A stretch of DNA of 64,000 bases. Origin: Pseudoduganella sp. (GTDB lineage Bacteria; Pseudomonadota; Gammaproteobacteria; Burkholderiales; Burkholderiaceae_D). Below the pieces are notes generated by a model, which was not told where the DNA came from, searched no databases, and saw nothing but the letters and a program-made list of their open reading frames with translations. The stretch covers positions 124,001-188,000 of the forward strand of contig JAJTCO010000001.1 of NCBI GenBank assembly GCA_021323265.1, given 5' to 3'. This document shows positions 51,536 through 59,691 of this stretch, piece after piece. A program made the position numbers and the translations under genes. Numbering within the stretch: position 1 is the stretch's first letter; each line of letters opens with the position of its first letter.

Positions 51536-53164
51536 ATGAAACGCCGAGAACTTCTGAAACACCTGGGCGCCGCCGTGCCTGCAGCAGCCTTGAGCGGCAC
51601 GGTACGCGCCGCCGCCGATGCCGTCGCGCCGGGCGCCGCCTTGCCCATTGCCGACGGCCCGTTCAAGCCGGAATGGACCTCGCTTGAGAAATACGAGGTG
51701 CCGGACTGGTTCCGCAACGCCAAGTTCGGCATCTGGGCGCACTGGGGGCCGCAATGCCAGCCCGAGTTCGGCGACTGGTATGGGCGCCTGATGTACGAGC
51801 AGGGCAGCGACGTCCACAAGCACCACGTGAAAGAATACGGCGATCCGGCGCAGGTCGGCTTCAAGGACCTGATTCACCAGTGGAAGGCCGAGCGATGGGA
51901 CCCGGACGAACTGGTGGCCTTGTACAGGAAGGCCGGCGCCAGGTACTTCGTGGCGATGGCCAACCACCATGACAATTTCGATATGTATAACAGCCGCTAT
52001 CAGCCGGAATGGAATGCCACCCGGATCGGGCCGAAGAAGGACCTGATGAGCGGGTGGAGCAAGGCGGCGCGCGCCAACGGCCTGCGTTTCGGCGTCAGCG
52101 TACACGCCGCCCATGCCTGGACCTGGTACGAGCCGGCCCAGAAGTACGACGGCAACCTGACGCGCATGGACGGCCTGGGCAAGTGGTGGGAAGGCCTTGA
52201 CCCGCAAGGGCTGTATGCGCAGCGCCATCCCCTTAGCAAGGCCGGCGGCGATGGCGGGGTGTGGCACGAGCAATGGCACTGGGGCGGCGGCGCATCCGTG
52301 CCGGACCAGGCCTACTGCGACAAGTTTTTCCGCCGCACGCGCGACCTGATCGATTCGTACGATCCGGACCTGGTCTACTACGACGATACCGTGCTGCCCC
52401 TGTGGCCCGTCAGCGATGTCGGGCTGCGCCTGGCTGCGCACCAGTACAATCGCAGCATTGCCACCAAGGGCAAGCTGGAGGCCGTGGTCAACGGCAAGAT
52501 CCTCAACGAGCAGCAGCGCCGCAGCATGGTGTGGGATATCGAGCGCGGCCAGAGCAGCCGGATGGAGCCTTTGCCCTGGCAGACGTGCACCTGCATCGGC
52601 AGCTGGCACTATGACCGGCGCGTCCACGACAATCGCGCCTACAAGAGCGCGCAAACCGTGGTGCACACGCTGATCGATGTGGTGAGCAAGAACGGCAACC
52701 TGCTGCTCAGCGTTCCGGTGCGCGCCGATGGCACGATCGATGCGCAGGAACGCGCGATCGTGGAGGAGATTGGGCGCTGGATGGCGCGCAATGGCGAAGC
52801 GATCTACGATACGCGCCCCTGGGCGCTGTTCGGCGAAGGGCCGGTCATGGAGGAAGCGTCGGCGCCGATGTCCGGCGCAGGCTTCAATGAAGGGAAGGGC
52901 AAGCCCTTCTCGGCGGCCGATATACGTTTTACCGCCAAGGACAATGCGGTGTACGCCTTCGTCATGGGTTGGCCGCAGGACGGCAAGGTGATGATCAAGG
53001 CCCTGGGCAGCGCGGCGCCGCACCTGGGCAAGCGCGTTGCGCGCGTCGAACTGGTGGGCAGCGCACGTCCGCTGGCTTTCCGCCAGACGGCGCAGGGCTT
53101 GCTGGTGACGCTGCCGGCCCGCAAACCGGAACTGGCCTACGCCAGCGCACTGAAAATCAGCTGA
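51536..53164 (+). CDS. Glycoside hydrolase family 29 enzyme (alpha-L-fucosidase type), exported
   Basis: A 542-residue exported enzyme with a twin-arginine-like N terminus (MKRRELLKHLG). GH29 motifs are KFGIWAHWGPQ (near 62-72), MANHHDNFDMYNSRY (near 141) and YYDDTVLPLW (near 281), the last containing the nucleophile aspartate. SKNGNLLLSVPVRADG is typical of the barrel end, and a small C-terminal beta domain follows. It would release terminal alpha-L-fucose, which fits a fucosylated hemicellulose or similar glycan. It is the second gene after halogenase 1 under promoter C, and is followed by promoter D of the receptor operon. Confidence 0.87.
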   Translation: MKRRELLKHLGAAVPAAALSGTVRAAADAVAPGAALPIADGPFKPEWTSLEKYEVPDWFRNAKFGIWAHWGPQCQPEFGDWYGRLMYEQGSDVHKHHVKEYGDPAQVGFKDLIHQWKAERWDPDELVALYRKAGARYFVAMANHHDNFDMYNSRYQPEWNATRIGPKKDLMSGWSKAARANGLRFGVSVHAAHAWTWYEPAQKYDGNLTRMDGLGKWWEGLDPQGLYAQRHPLSKAGGDGGVWHEQWHWGGGASVPDQAYCDKFFRRTRDLIDSYDPDLVYYDDTVLPLWPVSDVGLRLAAHQYNRSIATKGKLEAVVNGKILNEQQRRSMVWDIERGQSSRMEPLPWQTCTCIGSWHYDRRVHDNRAYKSAQTVVHTLIDVVSKNGNLLLSVPVRADGTIDAQERAIVEEIGRWMARNGEAIYDTRPWALFGEGPVMEEASAPMSGAGFNEGKGKPFSAADIRFTAKDNAVYAFVMGWPQDGKVMIKALGSAAPHLGKRVARVELVGSARPLAFRQTAQGLLVTLPARKPELAYASALKIS

Positions 53165-53198
53165 GCAGACGGCCATTGCGGCATTTTCGTTTGCGGTC

Positions 53199-53243
53199 TT
53201 GGCGGTTTTCGCAATTGCCGGTCCACACGCCCAAGTGCAGAAT
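53199..53243 (+). promoter_or_regulatory. Locus promoter D (shared box), drives the TonB receptor operon
   Basis: The box TTGGCGGTTTTCGCAATTG (53199-53217) is followed by -35 TTGCCG (53215-53220), 17 bases and -10 CAGAAT (53238-53243). It leaves an unusually long leader of about 220 bases before the receptor start, containing a small reading frame. Confidence 0.7.
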
Positions 53244-53288
53244 GAATCCATCGCACAGCCGATACAAAAAATATTACGGAGACAAGTC

Positions 53289-53339
53289 ATGATGATTCGA
53301 ATTCTCGCCGCGCACAGCGGCGAAATCGGCGCCACCTGA
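53289..53339 (+). CDS. Possible 16-codon leader peptide upstream of the TonB receptor
   Basis: ATG-ATG followed by 14 codons (MMIRILAAHSGEIGAT) and TGA, with GGAG seven bases before the start. The stretch ACGGAGACA before it matches the translation-initiation region of halogenase 1. A GC-rich hairpin (53348-53369) follows the stop. It may be a regulatory leader, or the broken start of a lost gene. Confidence 0.4.
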   Translation: MMIRILAAHSGEIGAT

Positions 53340-53470
53340 GGCGCAGCGCGGGAGCCGGCCCTATCCCGCCCGGCACTCCACAGTAATTGCGCGAGCCACG
53401 CACCGACACGGCAGAGTGCCGCGCATCCTGAGCAAGCCGACATACATAAGTTAGAACGAGAGGACGCAGA
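53340..53470 (+). promoter_or_regulatory. Rest of the TonB receptor leader, with a stem-loop
   Basis: GCGGGA (53348-53353) pairs with TCCCGC (53364-53369) around a 10-base loop. No T-run follows, so it is not a plain intrinsic terminator. AGAGGA lies about eight bases before the receptor GTG. I see no known riboswitch in it. Confidence 0.35.
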
Positions 53471-56400
53471 GTGAAACACTTGAAGAAGACAGCGATTGCC
53501 GTGGGGGCGGCACAAATTGCCTTGCTGGCAAGCGGCGCCGTGCTGGCGCAGGACGTGCCGGCCGGGAAGGAAGATCCGAAGCCGGTGGTGGTCGTGCTGG
53601 GCCAGCGCGCCGCGCTGGAGTCGGCGCAAAAGCGCAAGCAGGATGCGGACGAGATCGTCGACTCGATCGTCGCCGACGACATGGGTAAATTGCCGGACAA
53701 GTCGGTGACCGAAGTGCTGCAGCGCATGCCGGGCGTCACCATCGACCGCACCATGAACCGCATGGACCCGCAACAGGGCGTGGGCGACGGCATCATGCGC
53801 TTCGCCGCCGAGGGCACCGGCGTGTCGATCCGCGGCATGAGCTATGTGCGCTCGGAGCTGAACGGGCGCGATTCCTTCTCCGCCAACGGCGGCCGCTCGC
53901 TGAGCTTCGAGGACGTGCCGCCGGAACTGATGGCGGGCGTGGACGTCTACAAGAGCCCTTCCGCGGAACAGATCGAGGGCGCCGTCGGCGGCCTGGTCAA
54001 CCTGCGCACCGCGATGCCGTTCGACTATAAGGGCCGCAAGGGCGCCATCTCGGCCGAAGTGTCGCGCTCGAACCTGCGCGGCAAGGCGGCACCATCGTTC
54101 TCCGGCATGCTGTCGGACCGCTGGGACACCCGTTATGGCCAGTTCGGCGCGCTGATCGACGTGGCGCGCTCGCGTATCAAGACGCGCAGTGACGGCTTGT
54201 CCGTTTCGCCATACATCCCGCGCACCGACGCCGTGACGGGCGATACCAGCGGCAAGCTGCGCTGGGTGCCGTCCGGCGGCTCCTGGAACCGCGGCGACTT
54301 CGACCGCGAACGCGAGGGCCTGTACGGCGCGCTGCAGTGGAAGAAGGACTCGCTGGCTTCCTCGCTGACCTATTTCCGCTCCAAGTACCAGATGGACACG
54401 ACGGAAGGGTCGCTGTTCCAGGCCTCCAATCCCGCCACCATCATGCTCGATCCGGGTGCCGTCTTCGATGAGAAGGGTGCGCTGGTAAAGGGCGTGCTGC
54501 GCGCGCCGACCGAGCCTGGCGTGGGCTTTGGCACCAATACGCGCGCGGTCGGGCGCGAGGCCGATACCCGCGACGTCGCCTGGAACCTGACCTGGCGCGC
54601 CAGCGACCGCTGGGTGTTCCGCTCCGACCTGCAGCACATCAAGGCCACCACGGCGGGCTTTGACAATACCGTCGGCCTGGGCGGCTACATGCCCAAGGAG
54701 AACCTGGACCTGAGCACGTCGCCGCCGCGCTTCAGCTTCGACGAGGCCGACCGCGCCTACCTGGCCAATCCTGCCAACTACTACTGGGGCTTCGCCCAGG
54801 AACACCGCGACGAGGCGGTGGCCAAGCAGACGGCGGCGCGCCTGGACGCCAAGTTCATCTTCGACAGCCCGGTGCTGCAGGACCTGCGTTTCGGCGTGCG
54901 GTTTACCGACCGCGAAGCGGAAACCCGCTCCACCCACGACAGCGAATGGGCGCAGATCACGCAGCCGTGGGCCGTGGGCAACTCGTGGCAGCCGTTGAGC
55001 CAGTTCGCTTACCTGAGCGATCCGCGCTTCGCCGGCGGCACCAGTCCGCTGACGTTCACCAATTTCTTCGACGGCAAGATGCCGACGCCGCCGCAGTTCG
55101 TGGCGCCGGACCTGTCCTGGTCGCAAGGTGCGCCGCCGCTGGGCTTCGCCAAGCTGCACAGCTACACGCGGATGGTCTGCAAGGAACCTTGCCCGGACTG
55201 GATCAATTGGTCGCCCGCCAAGTTCGGCGACGACAAGGGCTTGAACGTGCAGCGCGAACGCACCAAGGCCGCCTTCGCGCAGCTGCGCTTCGGCTTTGAC
55301 GACGTGCTGCCGTACCCGGTGGATGGTAACGTGGGCGTGCGCGTGGTGCGCACCAGCATGGCGGCGGACGGCTACACGCTGTTCACCCCACCGTCGGCCG
55401 CGCCGCCCGGTGTGCCGGTGATTGCGCCGCAGTCGGAGAAGCAGACGTTCGACAACAGCTACAGCAATACCCTGCCAAGCCTGAACCTGCGCATGAAGGT
55501 CAACAGCGAGCTGCAGTTCCGTGCCGCCTTCTCGAAAGGCATGACGCGGCCGGACTTCTACCAGATGCAGGCCTATACGACGCTGGAGCAGAAGATCAAC
55601 ACGCACCAGGACCCTGTCACCGGCCTGCCGGTGGTGGACTCGGTCGCCTACCTTGGCAGTGCACGCGGCAACCCGAACCTGCGCCCGGTACTGGCGAACA
55701 ACTTCGACCTGACCGGCGAGTACTACTTCGGCCGCAGCAGTTCGCTCACGGTGTCGTTGTTCAACAAGCGGCTGAAGAACGTCATCATCGGCCAGACCTC
55801 GATGTACCGTCTGAACGACACGGCCGGCCAGCCGCATGATTTCCTGATCACGTCGCAGGTGAACGGTGCGACGGGCCGCGCCCGCGGCGTGGAAGTCGGC
55901 TACCAGCAGTACTTCGACAAGCTGCCTGGCCTGTTGTCCGGCTTCGGGGTGTCGGGCAACTACACCTACATCGACAGCCGCATGACGCTGGGTTCGCCGA
56001 TCACCCGCCAATGGTGTACGCCGGAGGACACGATGGACGCCAACCTGGCCCGCGACCTCGCCGGCTGCGATACCGACGGCCACGTGCTGGGTGGCTTGCC
56101 GATGGTTGGCATGTCGAAGAACGCGTATAACTTCGCACTGCTGTACGACCGTGGCGCGCTTTCCGCGCGCCTGGCCTACAGCTGGCGCGGCAAGTATCTG
56201 CAGGCGGCCAATGCATACGGCACCGCAAGCAACGATGGCATCGACCGCAATCCGGACAGCCCGAACTTCGGCCAGGCATACTCGGTGAACTACGCCTTGC
56301 CGACCTGGGGCGGCAAGTACGGCCAGCTGGACATGGGCATCCACTACAAGGTGACCGACAACCTGAGCGTAGCGTTCGAGGGCCAGAACCTGACCAACGA

Positions 56401-56500
56401 GCTGTATAAGCAGTTCATGCAGCAGGGTATCGGCTTGAAGGACCGCTCGGCCTTCTTCACCGGCCGCCGCTACACCCTGCAGGCGCGCTATTCGTTCTAA
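53471..56500 (+). CDS. TonB-dependent receptor of the glycan-uptake (TonB-Xanth-Caul) type
   Basis: A 1009-residue outer-membrane receptor. The signal peptide ends near LAQ-D (residue 27), and PVVVVLGQRAALE may be the TonB box. The plug contains DDMGKLPDKSVTEVLQRMPGVTIDR, SIRGMSYVRSELNGRD and SAEQIEGAVGGLVNLRT, the pattern of large sugar-linked receptors of Xanthomonas and Caulobacter (TIGR01782). The barrel ends in ARYSF, with C-terminal phenylalanine. It would import oligosaccharides across the outer membrane for the periplasmic glycosidases encoded around it. GTG is the start, with AGAGGA upstream. It begins the operon receptor-GH35-halogenase 2-GH2. Confidence 0.9.
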   Translation: MKHLKKTAIAVGAAQIALLASGAVLAQDVPAGKEDPKPVVVVLGQRAALESAQKRKQDADEIVDSIVADDMGKLPDKSVTEVLQRMPGVTIDRTMNRMDPQQGVGDGIMRFAAEGTGVSIRGMSYVRSELNGRDSFSANGGRSLSFEDVPPELMAGVDVYKSPSAEQIEGAVGGLVNLRTAMPFDYKGRKGAISAEVSRSNLRGKAAPSFSGMLSDRWDTRYGQFGALIDVARSRIKTRSDGLSVSPYIPRTDAVTGDTSGKLRWVPSGGSWNRGDFDREREGLYGALQWKKDSLASSLTYFRSKYQMDTTEGSLFQASNPATIMLDPGAVFDEKGALVKGVLRAPTEPGVGFGTNTRAVGREADTRDVAWNLTWRASDRWVFRSDLQHIKATTAGFDNTVGLGGYMPKENLDLSTSPPRFSFDEADRAYLANPANYYWGFAQEHRDEAVAKQTAARLDAKFIFDSPVLQDLRFGVRFTDREAETRSTHDSEWAQITQPWAVGNSWQPLSQFAYLSDPRFAGGTSPLTFTNFFDGKMPTPPQFVAPDLSWSQGAPPLGFAKLHSYTRMVCKEPCPDWINWSPAKFGDDKGLNVQRERTKAAFAQLRFGFDDVLPYPVDGNVGVRVVRTSMAADGYTLFTPPSAAPPGVPVIAPQSEKQTFDNSYSNTLPSLNLRMKVNSELQFRAAFSKGMTRPDFYQMQAYTTLEQKINTHQDPVTGLPVVDSVAYLGSARGNPNLRPVLANNFDLTGEYYFGRSSSLTVSLFNKRLKNVIIGQTSMYRLNDTAGQPHDFLITSQVNGATGRARGVEVGYQQYFDKLPGLLSGFGVSGNYTYIDSRMTLGSPITRQWCTPEDTMDANLARDLAGCDTDGHVLGGLPMVGMSKNAYNFALLYDRGALSARLAYSWRGKYLQAANAYGTASNDGIDRNPDSPNFGQAYSVNYALPTWGGKYGQLDMGIHYKVTDNLSVAFEGQNLTNELYKQFMQQGIGLKDRSAFFTGRRYTLQARYSF

Positions 56501-56561
56501 GAAGTCGTGGCGGCATGCCTTCGTGGCGTGCCGCCTGTTTCACGTTCCCTGGACCCAACGC

Positions 56562-58205
56562 ATGAAGAGTTTTCCGCGCCGCGCCCTGGCGGCCTTTCTC
56601 CTGACCGCCTTGCTGGCTGCGCACGCCGCTGCCGGCGCGGCCCCCATCCCCCGGCTGCTGCAAAAGGATGGCCGCCACGCCCTGCTGGTCGACGGCAAGC
56701 CATTCACGGTCCTGGGCGTGCAGGCGCACAACTCCAGCAACTATCCCGCAGCACTGGGCAAGGTCTGGGCCGCGGTGAAGGATGCCCACGCCAACACGCT
56801 GGAAATCCCGGTCGCCTGGGAGCAGGTCGAGCCGGTCGAAGGCAAGTTCGATTTCAGCTTCGTCGATACGCTGGTGGCGCAGGCCCGCCAGCACCAGGTC
56901 CGCCTCGTGCTGCTGTGGTTTGGCACCTGGAAGAACACCGGGCCGCAGTACACGCCCGAATGGGTCAAGTTCGACAACCAGCGCTTTCCGCGCATGCTGG
57001 ACAAGGAAGGCAAGGGCATCTATTGCCTGTCGCCGTTCGGCGCACAGACCTTGCAGGCCGACACCCGCGCATTCACGGCACTGATGACGCACCTGAAGAA
57101 GATCGACTCGGTCCAACGCACCGTGATCATGGTGCAGGTCCAGAACGAGGTGGGCACCTACGGCACCGTGCGCGACTTCGGCGCGAAGGCCGAAGCGGCA
57201 TTCCGCCAGCCGGTGCCGGCGGCAGTCCTGGCGCGCAAGAAGTCGCCCATCCCCGGCGCGGCCAGCGGCAGCTGGGCCGAAGTGTACGGGCCGTACGCCG
57301 ACGAGTACTTCCACGCCTACGCCATGGCCAGCTACATCGGGACGGTCGCCGCCGCCGGGCGCGCCGTGTACGACCTGCCGATGTTCGTCAACAATGCGTT
57401 GCGCGACCCGCTCGAGCCGATGGCGCCGTGGAAGAACAATTTCTCCAGCGGTGGACCTACCTTTGACGTGATCGATATCTACAAGGCCGCGGCACCAGGC
57501 ATCGATTTCGCAGCGCCCGACATCTACATGCCGGAGTCGGGCAAGGTGGACGCGACGCTTGCCGCCTTCCAGCGCCGGGACAATGCGCTGCTCGTGGCGG
57601 AGATGGGCAATGCGCCGGCCTACGCGCGCTATGTCTACCAGATCCTCGGGCGGGGTGCGCTCGGCGTGGCCCCGTTCGGCATCGATTACGCGGACTACAG
57701 CAACTATCCGCTGGGTTCGCGGCTGAAGGACAAGTCCATGGTGGAGCCTTTCGGGAAGGTCTATGCGGCCTTCCGCCCGATGGCGCAGCAGTGGGCGCAA
57801 TGGTCGCTTGATGGGCGCACCGTTGGATTTGCCGAGGGCGACGACCGCAAGCCGCAGTCGATCGAGACCGGCAACTGGAAGGTGAGCGTGAAGTTTCGCG
57901 AATGGCAGTTCGGCAACGTGGGCAAGGACGACTTCCCGCCCGGGACGGAGGCGCCCAATGGCGGCGCGGCGCTGGCCCGCATTGGCGAGAACGAGTTCAT
58001 CGTGGTGGGCCAGAACGTGCGGCTCAGTTTCGAGCACGGCGCCGGCAAACCGTCCATGTACGCACGTGTGGAGGAGGGCCACTTCGACGCCACGGGGAAA
58101 TGGGTCATGGAGCGCAACTGGAATGGCGACCAGACCGATTGGGGCTTGAACCTCACGTCCCGTCCCACTGTCCTCAAAGTCCGGCTGGGTACCTATGTCC
58201 ACTAA
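56562..58205 (+). CDS. GH35-like beta-galactosidase (DUF5597 type), exported
   Basis: A 547-residue exported enzyme with a signal peptide (about residues 1-26). A TIM-barrel begins with PFTVLGVQAHNSSNYP and NTLEIPVAWEQVEPVEGKFDF, typical of GH35/GH42-clan enzymes. The acid/base glutamate is in MVQVQNEVGTYG (near 200) and the nucleophile is probably in LLVAEMGN (near 347). A C-terminal DUF5597-like beta domain follows. These enzymes remove beta-galactosyl residues. The ATG at 56562 is chosen for the signal peptide. The 3' end overlaps halogenase 2 by 11 bases, so the two are translated from one message. Confidence 0.83.
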   Translation: MKSFPRRALAAFLLTALLAAHAAAGAAPIPRLLQKDGRHALLVDGKPFTVLGVQAHNSSNYPAALGKVWAAVKDAHANTLEIPVAWEQVEPVEGKFDFSFVDTLVAQARQHQVRLVLLWFGTWKNTGPQYTPEWVKFDNQRFPRMLDKEGKGIYCLSPFGAQTLQADTRAFTALMTHLKKIDSVQRTVIMVQVQNEVGTYGTVRDFGAKAEAAFRQPVPAAVLARKKSPIPGAASGSWAEVYGPYADEYFHAYAMASYIGTVAAAGRAVYDLPMFVNNALRDPLEPMAPWKNNFSSGGPTFDVIDIYKAAAPGIDFAAPDIYMPESGKVDATLAAFQRRDNALLVAEMGNAPAYARYVYQILGRGALGVAPFGIDYADYSNYPLGSRLKDKSMVEPFGKVYAAFRPMAQQWAQWSLDGRTVGFAEGDDRKPQSIETGNWKVSVKFREWQFGNVGKDDFPPGTEAPNGGAALARIGENEFIVVGQNVRLSFEHGAGKPSMYARVEEGHFDATGKWVMERNWNGDQTDWGLNLTSRPTVLKVRLGTYVH

Positions 58206-59691
58206 CGCAATCAGTAAGATCGTCATCGTCGGGGGCGGCACGGCGGGCTGGATGAGCGCTGCGCCGCTGGCGCTCAAGCTGGGAAGTGCCTGCGAAATCG
58301 TGCTGCTGGAGTCGCCCGAAATCGGCACGGTCGGCGTCGGCGAAGCGACCCTGCCCACTATCCGGGCATTCAACCAGGCGCTCGGCCTGGATGGCGCGGA
58401 CTTCGTCAAGAAGACGCAGGCGACCTTCAAGCTTGGCATCGAGTTCAAGGACTGGGGCCATATCGGCAACCGCTTTTTCCACGGCTTCGGCGATTTCGGC
58501 CCTGCCATCGAGTACCGCTCGCCGGTCCAGTACTGGCTGCGCCTGGCGCGCGCGAACAAGGACATGCCTTCCTACGAAGAGTGGTCGACCGCCACGGCAA
58601 TGGCGCGCAGCAACCGCTTCGTGCCGCCTTACGGCGATCAGCCGGCGGTGACCAACGCCTATTCCTATGCCTTCCACTTCGACGCCAGCCTGTACGCCGC
58701 TTACCTGCGCGATCATGCCGTGCAGCGCGGCGTGCGGCGCATCGAAGGCACGGTCACGGAAGTTGAGCAGCACCCGGAATCGGGTTTCATCACGGCGCTC
58801 AAGCTGCAGGACGGACGCCGCATCGAGGGCGACCTGTTCATCGACTGCTCGGGATTCCGCGGCCTGCTGATCGAAGGCGTCTACAAGGCCGGCTACGACG
58901 ACTGGAGTGCCATGCTGCCCTGTAACAGCGCGCAGGCGGTGCCGTGCGAGAAGGTCGAACCGCTCACGCCCTATACCGTGTCCACCGCCCGCAGCGCGGG
59001 CTGGACCTGGCGCATCCCGCTACAGCACCGCACCGGCAACGGCCACGTGTACTGCAATGGCTTCACTTCGGACGAGGAAGCTGCGCGCGTGCTGCTGCAG
59101 GGTCTTGACGGCGCCGCGCTGGATGCGCCACGCCAGCTGCGCTTCACGACAGGCCGCCGCCGCAAGGCCTGGATCAAGAATTGCGTGGCGATCGGCTTGT
59201 CGAGCGGCTTCCTCGAGCCGCTCGAATCGACCAGCATCAACATCATCGAGAATTCGATCGGCTGGCTGCTGCAATACCTGCCGGACCGCGACTTCAGCCC
59301 GGCGCTTGCGGACGAATTCAACCGGCTGGTCGCGCAGCGCTATGAGTTCGTGCGCGACTTCATCGTCCTGCATTACAAGGTGACGAACCGCACCGATTCC
59401 GAGTTCTGGCGCTACTGCGCCAGTATGCAGATTCCCGACAGCCTGCAGCACCAGATCGACCTGTTCTGGGAGACGGGGCGCGTGGTCGTCTATGACCCGG
59501 ACGGCTTCTCGGTAGCATCGCACGTGTCGATCATGATGGGCCTGGGCGTGGTACCCAAGCGCTACGATCCCCTGATCGACAGGATGGACCTGCAGCGTCT
59601 GCAGGAACACTTTTCCAGGGTGCGCGAGACCATCGGGCGTGCGGTTGCCGCCATGCCGACGCATGACGCGTTCATCGGGCAGATCGCATGA
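58195..59691 (+). CDS. Flavin-dependent halogenase family protein (tryptophan-halogenase-like), copy 2
   Basis: A 498-residue flavoprotein paralogous to the one at 50025. The FAD motif is GGGTAGW (residues 13-19), the halogenase signature GWTWRIP is near 267, the active lysine is K79 (TFKLG) and the glutamate is E344 (LEPLESTS). The active-site numbering is almost the same as in PrnA. It overlaps the GH35 gene by 11 bases and the following GH2 start by ATGA, so it is firmly embedded in the glycan operon rather than in a secondary-metabolite cluster. No signal peptide is present, so it works in the cytoplasm while its neighbours are exported. Its substrate is unknown. Confidence 0.86.
   Translation: MSTNAISKIVIVGGGTAGWMSAAPLALKLGSACEIVLLESPEIGTVGVGEATLPTIRAFNQALGLDGADFVKKTQATFKLGIEFKDWGHIGNRFFHGFGDFGPAIEYRSPVQYWLRLARANKDMPSYEEWSTATAMARSNRFVPPYGDQPAVTNAYSYAFHFDASLYAAYLRDHAVQRGVRRIEGTVTEVEQHPESGFITALKLQDGRRIEGDLFIDCSGFRGLLIEGVYKAGYDDWSAMLPCNSAQAVPCEKVEPLTPYTVSTARSAGWTWRIPLQHRTGNGHVYCNGFTSDEEAARVLLQGLDGAALDAPRQLRFTTGRRRKAWIKNCVAIGLSSGFLEPLESTSINIIENSIGWLLQYLPDRDFSPALADEFNRLVAQRYEFVRDFIVLHYKVTNRTDSEFWRYCASMQIPDSLQHQIDLFWETGRVVVYDPDGFSVASHVSIMMGLGVVPKRYDPLIDRMDLQRLQEHFSRVRETIGRAVAAMPTHDAFIGQIA

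Noticed and set aside
50025..59691. A secondary-metabolite (antibiotic) cluster, suggested by the halogenases
   Set aside because: No NRPS, PKS, tailoring or resistance genes are present; all neighbours are carbohydrate enzymes and a receptor.
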